NCBI RefSeq assembly: GCF_000482245.1
Contig: NZ_AWNH01000112.1
Span: 248,001 to 312,000 of the forward strand
DNA from: Leptolyngbya sp. Heron Island J
GTDB taxonomy: Bacteria; Cyanobacteriota; Cyanobacteriia; Phormidesmidales; Phormidesmidaceae
Direction of reading: 5' to 3'
DNA length: 64,000 nucleotides
Shown: positions 48,582 to 56,747 of the stretch, in pieces
Layout of the letters: each line of letters begins with the position of its first letter
Numbering within the stretch: position 1 is the first letter of the stretch
Program-made: the position numbers and the translations under genes
Notes under the pieces: model-generated
Told to the model about the DNA's origin: nothing
The model's input: only the letters and a program-made list of their open reading frames with translations
Databases searched by the model: none

Positions 48582-49154
48582 ATGGCAAAGGCAAAGCAAA
48601 CCTTCTGTTTAGAAGGCCGGTTCGAAGGGTTCATGGCGGGGGGTAAATCTCCCTTTAAGTATTTGAGCCTGCGCAGTACCTCGGATGAGCAACATGTGAT
48701 TAAGTTGCCTAAATCGGTACGGTTAATGCTGTTTCGTTATTTGCAAACGGGTGACTGGGTGCGGGTCGTAGGTGAGGAGTCCATTGACAAGGAAACCGGT
48801 GAACCTAAGCTCAAGGCCCAGGAAGTGGTACGGGTAAAACCGCTAGAAGTTGTGACTACTCCGCCGCAGTCAGTGTCATCTCAGGCTAAGCGTAAGCCAC
48901 CCAAAATTTTAATTTGTCAAAAATCAACCTGTCGAAAACGAGGTGCGGCCCAGGTATGTCGTGAAGTCGAGGCCACCCTTGCTAGCTGTGGTCTAACCGA
49001 TGCGGTTGAGGTCAAGCTGACGGGCTGTATGGATAAGTGTAAGGCTGGTCCCAATATGGTGGTGATGCCTGACAAACAGCGCTATACCAAAGTCAAGCCT
49101 GGTCAGGTATCCGAGTTAATTGCCCAGCATTTTCAAGCCGATGACGTTGGCTAG
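48582..49154 (+). CDS. Thioredoxin-like [2Fe-2S] ferredoxin domain protein (IdiC-like)
   Basis: 190-aa protein in two parts. The N-terminal about 90 residues are basic with beta-rich text (FKYLSLRSTSDEQHVIKLPKS). The C-terminal part is a thioredoxin-like [2Fe-2S] domain with four cysteines, CQKSTC...  and GCMDKC near residues 117-122 and 150-154. Such proteins carry electrons, and IdiC of Synechococcus elongatus, induced by iron lack and encoded beside the Crp-type regulator IdiB, has this domain. Here a Crp-type gene and an IdiA-like gene lie within 5 kb. It probably forms an operon with the TonB-like gene (10-base gap). Confidence 0.78.
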   Translation: MAKAKQTFCLEGRFEGFMAGGKSPFKYLSLRSTSDEQHVIKLPKSVRLMLFRYLQTGDWVRVVGEESIDKETGEPKLKAQEVVRVKPLEVVTTPPQSVSSQAKRKPPKILICQKSTCRKRGAAQVCREVEATLASCGLTDAVEVKLTGCMDKCKAGPNMVVMPDKQRYTKVKPGQVSELIAQHFQADDVG

Positions 49155-49164
49155 GCCATCTGTG

Positions 49165-49938
49165 ATGAATCGCCTGCCAGCTCTCGGGGGATTAGGGGGA
49201 CTGGTATTTTTGTCCGCTGTACTCCATGGGGCATTGCTACTGCTACCGCTGCCCCAGTGGTCATCAACATTGGTTGAACCAGAACCGGAGGAGGCGATTG
49301 AGCAGAGCGGTGCGATCGCAATCACTACGCTGCCTGTGGTTGTGCCCCCAGTCACTCAACTAGAACCTGAAACCACGCCCCCACCCGCACCGACATCTGA
49401 GGTGATTGAGCCCCCACCGCTGACCCAGGTGCCTGACAACCTACCTGACATCGACGAGTTTATTGTTGAAGAACCTTTAGATGAGTTGGACGACATCGAC
49501 GATATCGAACAGCCGCCGTTTGCTCCCTCTGATGACGAGAATGAGTTAGACCCTCAAGACAGTGAGCCAGAAGCTGGTATTGCGGTTCAATTTAGCCATA
49601 ACTTTCCTCATATCCCAGGTGCGCAAGCAGGTTGTTATGGGCTGCAAAACTGTCGTATTGCCGAAGGTCAGAACTATATTGATGCTTCGCGAACGATTAT
49701 CGATGAGTTAACAGCTCAGGGATATGAGCTACAGCTCTACGAAGGTAACGACGACTCTGATGTGCGTAATCATAGGATTTATGAGATGCGTTCATCCACT
49801 AATACTGAGGCTGAAGTTAAATATCTAAATCTGTTTGGTGAAGGGTTGAAGACAGTTATCTATTTGGTAACTCCTCGTTTGATTACCCAAGCAGAGCTCC
49901 AGACACTGGAGATAAATCAGCAACAAACTGGCGGTTGA
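49165..49938 (+). CDS. TonB-like membrane-anchored protein with Pro/acidic linker
   Basis: 257 aa from ATG 49165; an ATG at 49141 overlaps the previous gene. One N-terminal membrane helix (GLVFLSAVLHGALLLLPLP) is followed by about 120 residues rich in Pro, Glu and Asp (EPEPEEAIEQ, PPPAPTSEVIEPPP, DELDDIDDIEQ), then a globular C-terminal domain with two Cys (CYGLQNC) near residue 165. This is the build of TonB-type energy-coupling proteins, though the C-terminal domain lacks a clear TonB motif. Its place among iron genes would suit outer-membrane iron uptake. It is followed by the second 41-base repeat and a terminator. Confidence 0.6.
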   Translation: MNRLPALGGLGGLVFLSAVLHGALLLLPLPQWSSTLVEPEPEEAIEQSGAIAITTLPVVVPPVTQLEPETTPPPAPTSEVIEPPPLTQVPDNLPDIDEFIVEEPLDELDDIDDIEQPPFAPSDDENELDPQDSEPEAGIAVQFSHNFPHIPGAQAGCYGLQNCRIAEGQNYIDASRTIIDELTAQGYELQLYEGNDDSDVRNHRIYEMRSSTNTEAEVKYLNLFGEGLKTVIYLVTPRLITQAELQTLEINQQQTGG

Positions 49939-49993
49939 GCCACGCTTCAACTGGACCAGACCTAAAGAGATTGCACTACTAAAACAAAAGTCC

Positions 49994-50034
49994 CAGGTTG
50001 AGGCTGTAGATGGGTGGATGAGTGATGGGGTAAC
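49994..50034. repeat. 41-base dispersed repeat, copy 2
   Basis: 40 of 41 bases match copy 1 at 46488-46528, in the same orientation. It lies directly after the TonB-like gene, just before a terminator hairpin. Confidence 0.75.
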
Positions 50035-50044
50035 AGACAAGAAA

Positions 50045-50080
50045 CCCCAACAGGTCCCATAGATCTGTTGGGGGCTTTTC
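50045..50080. terminator. Bidirectional terminator between TonB-like gene and futA
   Basis: CCCCAACAG (50045-50053) and CTGTTGGGG (50065-50073), a 9-bp stem between two convergent genes, followed by GGCTTTTC on plus and TTTCTTG on minus. Confidence 0.7.
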
Positions 50081-50133
50081 GAGAAGAGGAACCTCTATTT
50101 GACTGCCTGAACTTATCTGGTAAAAGTCTTTAC

Positions 50134-51192
50134 TTACACCCAGCCAACCCGGTCCATAATGCGTACAGCTTCAGCCTGATTCTCTCCTAGCTGGTTAACA
50201 TTGAGAGTGTCGGCCTTAAAGGTGCCAAATTCACCAACAACCGGATCAATGGGAATCCCTTCAACAACCGGATACTCGTTGTTACCCTGAGCAAAAAATG
50301 CCTGAGCGTTGTCGCTGGCTAGAAACTCTAGGAACTTGACAGCATTATCGCGGTTGGGGGCGGACTTAACTACACCAGCACCGCTAATGTTGACATGGGT
50401 GCCGCGCTCATCGTCACCCTGGTTGGGGAAAAACACACCAATCTTTTTGAAGATTTCCTGTTTAGCGGGATCTTCGTCCTTGGCGTAGCGGGGTAGGTAA
50501 TAGGTGTTTGCGATCGCAACTCCGCCAATTCCAGCAGCGGCGGCCTCAATTTGAGCTCGGTCATTGCCCTCGGGCTGACGAGCAAAATTAGCCACGAGGC
50601 CAGCGGCCCATTCTTCCGTATCAGCTGCACCATGAATCGAAATCATGGAGGCTGTCAAAGACTGACTATAAATGTTGCTCGAAGAGCGAGTCAGAACCTT
50701 GCCGCGCAAGGAAGCATCAGCCAGAGCTTCATAGGTAGAGAGCATGCTGGACTCAATTAGATCCTTGTTGTACATCAGCACCCGAGCCCGCTTGCTAACC
50801 CCAAACCAATGACCATCGGGGTGCCGGAGGCTCTCAGGAATTCGCTCATCTAAAGCACTAGAAGACACAGGCGCAAACACACCTTCTTGATCAGCCCGCC
50901 AAAGACGACCCGCATCCACCGTCATAAATACATCCGCCGGACTGCGATCTCCTTCTGCCTTCAATCGCTCCAACAGTTCATCGGCGTTACCTTCGAGCAA
51001 GTTAACGCGAATACCAGTTTGCTCAGTAAACTGCTGATAGAGCTTGTCATCAGTGTTGTAGTGTCGCGATGAGTACAGGTTTATCTCACCGGTTTGAGCC
51101 ATGCCGCGCTTCGGTGCGAACACCTGGGTTGCCGCAAATGCTGCGGTTGAACCAACACCACTAATTAAAAGAGAACGTCGTGAAAATTTCAT
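50134..51192 (-). CDS. futA: Ferric-iron ABC transporter substrate-binding protein (FutA/IdiA)
   Basis: 352-aa protein with a twin-arginine signal (MKFSRRSLLISGVGSTAAFA), so it is folded and exported by Tat. The mature part begins GEINLYSSRHYNTDDKLYQQF, typical of the Fe(III)-binding class; tyrosines in SSRHY near residue 43 and in TYYLPRYAK near residue 225 are candidates for iron ligands. It resembles FutA1/FutA2 and IdiA, which bind Fe(III) for import or protect photosystem II. The permease (futB) and ATPase (futC) are not in the window. A Fur-like box lies 55-76 bases upstream of its start. Confidence 0.9.
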   Translation of the reverse strand: MKFSRRSLLISGVGSTAAFAATQVFAPKRGMAQTGEINLYSSRHYNTDDKLYQQFTEQTGIRVNLLEGNADELLERLKAEGDRSPADVFMTVDAGRLWRADQEGVFAPVSSSALDERIPESLRHPDGHWFGVSKRARVLMYNKDLIESSMLSTYEALADASLRGKVLTRSSSNIYSQSLTASMISIHGAADTEEWAAGLVANFARQPEGNDRAQIEAAAAGIGGVAIANTYYLPRYAKDEDPAKQEIFKKIGVFFPNQGDDERGTHVNISGAGVVKSAPNRDNAVKFLEFLASDNAQAFFAQGNNEYPVVEGIPIDPVVGEFGTFKADTLNVNQLGENQAEAVRIMDRVGWV

Positions 51193-51246
51193 AGAGTCTG
51201 ATCCTTCTATTGACTACAGGCAAACAGCGCCGTAAATTGTCGTCGT

Positions 51247-51268
51247 ATTATCAGGATTGATTATCATT
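51247..51268 (-). promoter_or_regulatory. Fur-like box upstream of futA
   Basis: On the minus strand it reads AATGATAATCAATCCTGATAAT: two GATAAT hexamers 13 bases apart, the building block of Fur sites. It is 55-76 bases before the futA ATG, overlapping the likely promoter. The 7-1-7 match is only 8 of 12. Confidence 0.5.
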
Positions 51269-51770
51269 CCGTGGGGCGATGAATTTCCACAGATGAAAAT
51301 CAATACACGAAATTTGCTACAAAACCATTACTTTCAGCATCCTGACATTACGGTGACCAACGATTCAAATCCCCTTATATCAGGAGCTGTAGATACAGCG
51401 CTTAAACATCAGGCTGGCATTAATGCGTAAGCGCTTCGTTACTGAAAGGTCTGAACATTATCGAGTTTTATTTTCAGTAATTTCACAGAATCATCCGAAT
51501 TATCCCATAGAAGCTTATTGACATCAATAGCCAATAAAATCAACTTGGGTGGCAATAAATCTTCAGCCTGTTTACACTCAAAACCCTTTGCCCATCAATG
51601 TTTCACAATAGCTGGATGGGCTCAAATCAGCTGGCAGACGCTATAAGTTTAACTAATGCTATTTTTGCCGTTGCTAATTTCTCTAAATTAGCTGGTTGAG
51701 CGGAGTCGAAGCCACGGTGTTAGGGACGTTTACTTTTGGCCTACCTACTTGTCTATAAGATGCTTATGGA

Positions 51771-51799
51771 TGAAAGCATAATTCGGAGCAGCAACGCCC
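51771..51799 (+). repeat. 29-base leader-like motif, copy 1
   Basis: 26 of 29 bases equal copy 2 at 62106-62134. The conserved end is CAGCAACGCCC. A small hairpin (ATGCTT...AAGCAT) overlaps its left end. Downstream is the stub at 51864. Confidence 0.6.
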
Positions 51800-51863
51800 A
51801 ATTTTATATATAGAAAATCCGATGGAGTGATATCGCGAAGGACGGAAGCATCAGGGCGGAGGA

Positions 51864-51944
51864 ATGAAGCAGATCCTTGCAGTAGTGACGCTTCAAGACC
51901 TTGTCCTCACCCTTCCTGCACTGGCCATATTCCCCATCGGCTGA
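51864..51944 (+). pseudogene. Possible 5' stub of a secreted-protein gene
   Basis: A 26-codon frame, MKQILAVVTLQDLVLTLPAL and six more residues, looks like a signal peptide start and then stops. GGAGG lies just before the ATG. It follows the leader-like motif by 65 bases, much as the phosphoesterase start follows copy 2. It may be a gene relic or a leader peptide, or chance. Confidence 0.25.
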
Positions 51945-51974
51945 GATGTGTGCGTTATGGAAAACTAGGCAGGA

Positions 51975-52721
51975 TTACAGGTTTGCCCATTCTTCAGGCA
52001 GCATGTTGGCAACGAGTTCGAAACCACCTGCCCCATCAGGAGTAAGCACATAGGCTAATCCTTGGGGGGCTGGATAGATGCCCGTTGCCGCTTCAAAAAT
52101 ATCGTCATGGCCGACAATAACGGTGTTTTGCCCACTTTCGGGGACCGCCGTTAGTAAAGGCATAACATTGGCTTTCATTTCCTCCACTTGCGCGTCGGTA
52201 TACTCCTCAAAAGGCAAGAAATTTAGCTTGGAGTCCTTTTCGTGGCGACCAAAAGCGAGGTCTGCCGTCTGCCATGCTCGGCAATATTCGCTGGTGATCA
52301 CATCATCTACTGGAATAGCTTTCTCGGTGAAGGCTGCACCAATATCCTGAGACTGCTGTATGCCTACATCGCTAAGCTTACGCTGGGTATCACAGTCATC
52401 AAGACTCATGTTGGGATCAGCCTGGTCAGCATAGTCCCGCTCAGTCTGGGCATGGCGGAAATAGATCACATGCCCGCCTTCTTGCAGGGCACCCAGCAAC
52501 TCTGCTCCGCTCAGTTTGTCCTGAAAATCAGCATTAGCCTGTTCACCTTCACTGTATTCGGTGCCGCCTTCACCGCCTTCGCCGCCTTCAGCAATTTCCG
52601 CAACCGGTGCCTCAGATGTAGTATCGACCGTGTCTTCTGTCACCGTTTCTCCGGCACAGCCCACCAAGGTAATTGTTAAACCCAGGGCCATAAATAACTC
52701 AGTAGCTTTTGGTGTCCTCAT
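51975..52721 (-). CDS. Histidine-phosphatase-superfamily lipoprotein with Glu/Gly-rich segment
   Basis: 248 aa from ATG 52721; an ATG 14 codons upstream is possible but adds nothing signal-like. The signal peptide ends in lipobox LVGC (Cys about residue 21). A low-complexity segment EIAEGGEGGEGGTEYSEGEQ (about residues 44-63) comes next. The catalytic domain begins with YFRHAQTE near residue 86 (an RHG-type motif with Ala for Gly), has EYCRAWQTA near 145 (second Arg) and VIVGHDD near 205 (second His). The substrate is unknown. The Glu/Gly-rich stretch resembles that of the small lipoprotein at 56748. It follows the Crp-type gene on the same strand, 220 bases away. Confidence 0.8.
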   Translation of the reverse strand: MRTPKATELFMALGLTITLVGCAGETVTEDTVDTTSEAPVAEIAEGGEGGEGGTEYSEGEQANADFQDKLSGAELLGALQEGGHVIYFRHAQTERDYADQADPNMSLDDCDTQRKLSDVGIQQSQDIGAAFTEKAIPVDDVITSEYCRAWQTADLAFGRHEKDSKLNFLPFEEYTDAQVEEMKANVMPLLTAVPESGQNTVIVGHDDIFEAATGIYPAPQGLAYVLTPDGAGGFELVANMLPEEWANL

Positions 52722-52941
52722 GATCAATCTCTCTTCGTTACAGTCAGTACAAATTAATTGCATTATTAAGAGTGAATGTCAATTAATAATAAGTTGTTGT
52801 TATCCTGTGTTTTGCCTTGATTTCACTCAGCTACAAGCATTTCGTTGGCTATTACTTGAAATAAGAAAGCCTGTACCGATGGCTATCAGCACAGGCACTA
52901 ACGCGTTACGGACCTTTGCGGACCTCTGGATGATGATTGGC

Positions 52942-53517
52942 TTAGGCAATCATCAATTCTCTCTGATGAGCCTTGAGGGCTTTGTTGCTAATAAATCGTT
53001 CTTGTCCAGACCAACGCATTAACCCGGCTGTCTCCAGATGTTTTATAAAGCGGGTAACGGTGACACGGGATGTGCCGATGGTTTCCGCAATTTCTTGATG
53101 GGTTAGTTTTACGGTAATCAGCCGACCGTGACTAGCGGGCTGTCCAAAGTTTTCTGCTAGCCAACAGGCAAACTGCAACAGTCGTTCCTGGACCTGACGA
53201 CAGTGCATAATTTGTAGTAGGCGATTGACCTGGGCTGTATGTCTGAGCAGCATATCCAGGGTAAGCGGATAATCCAATGGCAGTCGGGTCAATTCAACCG
53301 TGCTTAAACATTGGAGTTCACAAGGTTCGATTTGGCTAATGGGCACGCCGATGATGCTGCCTGGATTCCATAACCCTAGAACAACGATTTCACCGTCTTC
53401 ATTCCAGGTGACAGTACGTACAAAACCAGACTCCACCTGCCAGAGGGTACAGGTGTCAATAGAAATGCGATCGCGACGCTTGAAGCGATAATCGGGTTTT
53501 AACAGCAATGAAGACAT
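52942..53517 (-). CDS. Crp/Fnr-family transcription regulator (IdiB-like)
   Basis: 191-aa DNA-binding protein. The N-terminal part is a short cNMP-binding-like beta roll (ISIDTCTLWQVESGFVRTVTW) lacking the Arg/Glu motif for cyclic nucleotides. The C-terminal winged helix has LTHQEIAETIGTSRVTVTRFIKHLETAGLM near residue 140, as in NtcA-type regulators. Crp-family IdiB of Synechococcus elongatus activates idiA in iron lack; this gene lies 1.7 kb from a futA/idiA-like gene and near a Fur gene, so a similar role is inferred. It starts 40 bases downstream of the hydrolase gene on the same strand. Confidence 0.82.
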   Translation of the reverse strand: MSSLLLKPDYRFKRRDRISIDTCTLWQVESGFVRTVTWNEDGEIVVLGLWNPGSIIGVPISQIEPCELQCLSTVELTRLPLDYPLTLDMLLRHTAQVNRLLQIMHCRQVQERLLQFACWLAENFGQPASHGRLITVKLTHQEIAETIGTSRVTVTRFIKHLETAGLMRWSGQERFISNKALKAHQRELMIA

Positions 53518-53557
53518 AGTGGTAGGGTGGATTACAACATGTGGGGTATACCTGACG

Positions 53558-54304
53558 CTAATGCCAAAGTGCAGCTGCAGAATGCGGCTGTTCTATATGT
53601 TGCCAATAGTTCAAAATGGTGGTTTCTACCAGACGCGGCTGATCAAAGTGAAAAAAGTGATGACCTTCAGGACAGTTCCACACCCGGTCGTCAGATTTCA
53701 GCAACGGCTGCCAGCGCTCTACAGAGCTGACTACCGCATCATGAGCCCCCCGACATACCAACAACGGCGGCTCAATTTGAGTGGATTTAATCTCTTGACA
53801 ATTCACTAGAGAATGGAGTGCCATGCCTGAATCTAAATCTTGTTTGAGCATTTCAACCAGCACACGTGTGATGTCACAGCTGCAAGCACCAAACAACATT
53901 CTCACCATTTGGGCTAGGACAATTTCACGACTACAGGGCAGCAGCTGTCGCAGAGCGTAATAATGTGCATGCCAATTCACCCCTGGGTTCGCACCAACCG
54001 ACAACAGTGTCAATGACCTGACATGCTGGGGATACCGCTGCGCATACAGCCAGCCAACAATCCCACTCAGACCATGGCCTACCAGATGTATGGGGGTCTG
54101 TGTGTGGGCAAAATGGCTATGCAAATATTCGTATAACAACCCAAGCACCACCTCTAAACAGCAGGGCTCATCCGCAGTTTGTATGTATTCCCAACGGGCA
54201 ATTGAAACCCGTTTTGACAAACGACATAAAACTCGCTGGTCAAATTTCTTGAGATTAGGACTCACTGTTAACCACAGTGCAGAAGGGAGATGAGACATAG
54301 ACAT
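53558..54304 (-). CDS. Alpha/beta-hydrolase-fold protein lacking the nucleophile Ser
   Basis: 248-aa soluble protein with the fold's usual order: strand and HLVGHGLSGIVGWLYAQRYPQHVRSLTLL near residue 72, CRGAHDAVVS near 190 and GHHFFHFDQP near 212 (candidate Asp and His). At the nucleophile elbow the normal G-x-S-x-G reads G-H-G-L-S, so the Ser is Gly, although a Ser follows two places on. It might be inactive or act as a non-hydrolytic partner. It lies directly upstream of the Crp-type gene (40 bases) and may share its promoter. Confidence 0.7.
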   Translation of the reverse strand: MSMSHLPSALWLTVSPNLKKFDQRVLCRLSKRVSIARWEYIQTADEPCCLEVVLGLLYEYLHSHFAHTQTPIHLVGHGLSGIVGWLYAQRYPQHVRSLTLLSVGANPGVNWHAHYYALRQLLPCSREIVLAQMVRMLFGACSCDITRVLVEMLKQDLDSGMALHSLVNCQEIKSTQIEPPLLVCRGAHDAVVSSVERWQPLLKSDDRVWNCPEGHHFFHFDQPRLVETTILNYWQHIEQPHSAAALWH

Positions 54305-54661
54305 TAATTTATTAATGCAACAATCTGATTGATGTTTATCAATAATTGTCTAAACATCATTGCCAAAGAAAACGCTACTAAACGAATGTTGTAAACGGTT
54401 TACCTAGCTGGGATCACGGCATACCAGGGAGATTAGACTGTCAAATAGCCCTGTCATAGCCATGATTAACCCCTAGAGCTCGGGTGCTTATTGACCATTT
54501 ATCTCAATAAGCTTCGAAGTCAGTATAAATCACTTTTGATTAAATAGGAATAGCTCGCGATAAAGATCAAACAAAAAGGCCAGGGGCTCTGTATCAAGAA
54601 ACCCCCAGCCTATTTATATCCGCTTACATTTAGAAAATGTTAAGAATATTTCCGATTAATC
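54305..54661. other. Intergenic region between hydrolase and fur
   Basis: About 357 bases. The left part should hold the promoter of the hydrolase-Crp pair (AT-rich near 54305-54360). The right part has the fur terminator. No convincing Fur box was found here. Confidence 0.4.
54573..54612 (-). terminator. Terminator of fur
   Basis: On the minus strand AGGCTGGGG and CCCCTGGCC form an imperfect stem of about 9 bp followed by TTTTTG, 50 bases after the fur stop. Confidence 0.6.
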
Positions 54662-55126
54662 TCAGTTATCTCGTATCGTTTTAGCCCGCGATTTGCAGCT
54701 CGGACATACCCCATAGAGCATGAGCTGGCAGTCTAAAACATGATAGCCAGAGCTGTCTGCCTGTCCCTGCCCAATGCGATCAATGTTATTTTCCTGGAAT
54801 TCCAGGGTTTGCCCACACTGGACACACACCAGGTGGTGATGGTGATCCCGAAGTGGGCGGTTGAGTTCGTAGTGCTTGTGTCCTTCAGCCAATTCTAATT
54901 CCCTCAATAAACCCATATACACCAATAGATGCAGCGTTCGATAAACCGTCGATAAACTAATCCGCTCGCCATCCCCTTTCAGCACTTCATGGAGATCTTC
55001 AGCACTTAAATGATTGCCCTGGTTCAGGGTCTGAAAAATATTGAGAATTTTCTGACGTTGAGGTGTAGAGCGATAGCCTCGGGCATTTAGCTCTGCTTTC
55101 CATACATCATCGGAATAGAAAGACAT
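54662..55126 (-). CDS. fur: Fur-family ferric uptake regulator
   Basis: 154-aa repressor. The N-terminal winged helix has AELNARGYRSTPQRQKIL and ISLSTVYRTLHLL (recognition helix) near residue 58. The dimer and metal part has EGHKHYEL, the His cluster DHHHHLVC and two CxxC motifs, CVQC near residue 101 and CPSC near 141, a zinc-cluster pattern. The text is closest to cyanobacterial FurA, though FurA of Anabaena lacks the second complete CxxC; a PerR- or Zur-like specificity cannot be excluded. A Fur-like box at 55210-55224 suggests autoregulation. It lies amid iron genes it probably controls. Confidence 0.87.
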   Translation of the reverse strand: MSFYSDDVWKAELNARGYRSTPQRQKILNIFQTLNQGNHLSAEDLHEVLKGDGERISLSTVYRTLHLLVYMGLLRELELAEGHKHYELNRPLRDHHHHLVCVQCGQTLEFQENNIDRIGQGQADSSGYHVLDCQLMLYGVCPSCKSRAKTIRDN

Positions 55127-55567
55127 AGGGGTCTCCTCTGGGAAGGCTTCGCCTGAGCTGCACTGTCTGGGCTACATACTCCAAAACCGATTAGCTTGCG
55201 CTGCTTGGATGATACTCATTCTTATTTAGAGCTACCAGGTTGGTCAAGTGTTTATGCTCAGATGGCGAGGGATAATCTTTGGAAATGCCTATTAAACCCG
55301 TATCTTATGGCTAAATCTGATTAAATAATAAGGACTAAGGATTGCGATAATGATAAATCAATACTCAAATAGTTGGCTACAGTTTCCATTAAAGATCTAA
55401 AATTAGCCACTACATTGTATTTAGATAAATAAATAATATGGATTTTCAATAGTGAGTCAGCTATGGTGACGAGCTCACATGGTGATTGGTGTGAAGTGGC
55501 CGGTAGGGTGTCCTAGAAACTGGGCATAGAAAGAGCAGTATCTACACCTAACAGGACATCTATTCCC
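55127..55567. other. Divergent region between fur and the TCAD gene
   Basis: About 440 bases holding the promoters of both genes and a Fur-like box at 55210-55224. The part 55300-55450 is AT-rich. Nothing else was recognised. Confidence 0.45.
55210..55224 (+). promoter_or_regulatory. Fur-like box upstream of fur
   Basis: TGATACTCATTCTTA matches 10 of the 12 fixed bases of TGAnAATnATTnTCA. It lies 84-98 bases before the fur start, a usual place for self-repression. Confidence 0.55.
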
Positions 55568-55918
55568 ATGTCTCAACTAGCACCTATCGTTTTAGAAGAT
55601 GGTACGACGATCTATATTGAAGCGGCGGACCGTACCGATGTCCCCAGTGCCCCTGTGGGTGAGGCCGAGTCAGGACGGGTGTCTAAAGGAGCACTGTCCG
55701 CAAGTATGCAAAGACAGCTGCCCACGGTAAAAAATACCATCACCCAATACACTCGCTACGTTTTAAACGCCTTTAAGGAATTGGGTAGCGGTAATGTTGA
55801 CAAAGTCAATCTTGAATTTGGTCTTAAAATTGCGGGTTCATCCGGTATTCCTTACATCACTGAAGGGAGTGCTGAGGCCAATTTACAAATTACGGTGGAA
55901 TGTTCGTTTAAGGATTGA
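55568..55918 (+). CDS. Trypsin-co-occurring domain (TCAD1/CU044_2847) protein
   Basis: 116-aa small protein: APIVLEDGTTIYIEAAD at the start, a central helix (LPTVKNTITQYTRYVLNAFKELG) and a closing strand pair (KVNLEFGLKIAGSSGIPYITEG...ANLQITVECSF). This layout matches the family named for its frequent pairing with trypsin-like proteases in predicted bacterial conflict systems. No protease is adjacent. It overlaps by 11 bases the end of the convergent HTH-GrpE-like gene. Confidence 0.72.
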   Translation: MSQLAPIVLEDGTTIYIEAADRTDVPSAPVGEAESGRVSKGALSASMQRQLPTVKNTITQYTRYVLNAFKELGSGNVDKVNLEFGLKIAGSSGIPYITEGSAEANLQITVECSFKD

Positions 55919-56603
55919 GCGGTACGACTTTAACCCGTTGAAGTAAAGTCTCTCCGTGGAGATAGCCAATGTGACTAATCCGAACTAGATCGCCAGGGTG
56001 AGCAACACCCCTGGCTAACTGGTGCTGTTGGGGGTCATAGGCGAGCTGTTCGCCAACGATGCCAATCGTAGTTACCCCCCAGCTTTTCACCAGTCGCTCT
56101 ATGGGGTTGACTAACGGTAGTAATTTCTTCGCATCAAATCCGTCGTGGTCCAGAGCGGCTTTTGCAGCTGTTGGCCAGTATGTTAGCCAGGATTCTAGCA
56201 CGCGTAGGGCATCGGTTTGAAACTGGTGGTGCAGGTGCTCACTCTGCTGGTTTAAACGCTGTTCCAGGCGACTATACTCTTGTCGTAGGCGGGTTACTTC
56301 ATCATTGTTGTCGTTATTGATAACTGTGTTTATACCTGTTGGTTCTATCTGGGGTTGCTCGGTATCAAAGACGTGGAGTAGTTCATTGAGTGAACAGTCG
56401 AGGGCCGTTGCTAGTTGTTTGAGAACGACAACTCGCATGGTTTTAATCTTACCCTGACGCAGCTGTTGAATCTGCCAGCGAGAGACATTGGCTTTCTCCG
56501 CCAGGGCTCGCTGGCTGGGGATATTCGCCTGCTGCATCATGCTTTGCAGCGTCTGCTCGCTAGCAGCCATGGTTTTTTGAGAAGCTGAACTGGATATGGA
56601 CAT
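55908..56603 (-). CDS. HTH protein with coiled coil and GrpE-like C-terminus
   Basis: 231 aa from ATG 56603; a TTG 16 codons upstream (56651) is the alternative. The N-terminal XRE-type HTH reads RALAEKANVSRWQIQQLRQG near residue 33. A coiled coil follows (DEVTRLRQEYSRLEQRLNQQ near residue 100). The C-terminal about 80 residues resemble the GrpE head: GEQLAYDPQQHQLARG, then PGDLVRISHIGYLHGETLLQRVKVVP. The fusion of HTH and GrpE-like parts suggests a regulator that also touches DnaK-type chaperones. It is convergent with the TCAD gene. No operator was identified. Confidence 0.75.
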   Translation of the reverse strand: MSISSSASQKTMAASEQTLQSMMQQANIPSQRALAEKANVSRWQIQQLRQGKIKTMRVVVLKQLATALDCSLNELLHVFDTEQPQIEPTGINTVINNDNNDEVTRLRQEYSRLEQRLNQQSEHLHHQFQTDALRVLESWLTYWPTAAKAALDHDGFDAKKLLPLVNPIERLVKSWGVTTIGIVGEQLAYDPQQHQLARGVAHPGDLVRISHIGYLHGETLLQRVKVVPLNP

Positions 56604-56747
56604 GCGATCGCACCGTGCAGTTTTATCGTTTGTAGTCACGAGAAGAGACAAACTAGTCTCTACCCCTTAATTGACATTAAGTCTTGCTAATTATAGTCTC
56701 AGTAATATATTCACCCTTAATGAAATTACATTTAGCGCAGGTACATT

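Larger units (their letters stand above)
51193..51974. other. futA upstream region and gap to the phosphatase gene
   Basis: About 780 bases. Contents: a Fur-like box (51247-51268), the first copy of a 29-base leader-like motif (51771-51799) and a 26-codon signal-peptide-like stub (51864-51944). Around 51692-51712 there is a GGTTGAGCGGAGTCGAAGCC string of the kind often dispersed in bacterial genomes. Confidence 0.45.

Noticed and set aside
49120-49164. TTG or earlier ATG start of the TonB-like protein
   Set aside because: The residues before ATG 49165 overlap the upstream gene and add nothing signal-like; 49141 remains possible.
51361-51375. T-loop-like CGATTCAAATCC suggesting a tRNA
   Set aside because: No matching acceptor stem, anticodon arm or D-arm could be laid out around it.
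51827-52045. 72-codon plus-strand frame before the phosphatase gene
   Set aside because: Arg/Cys-rich, no ribosome-binding site and overlapping the end of the minus-strand phosphatase gene.
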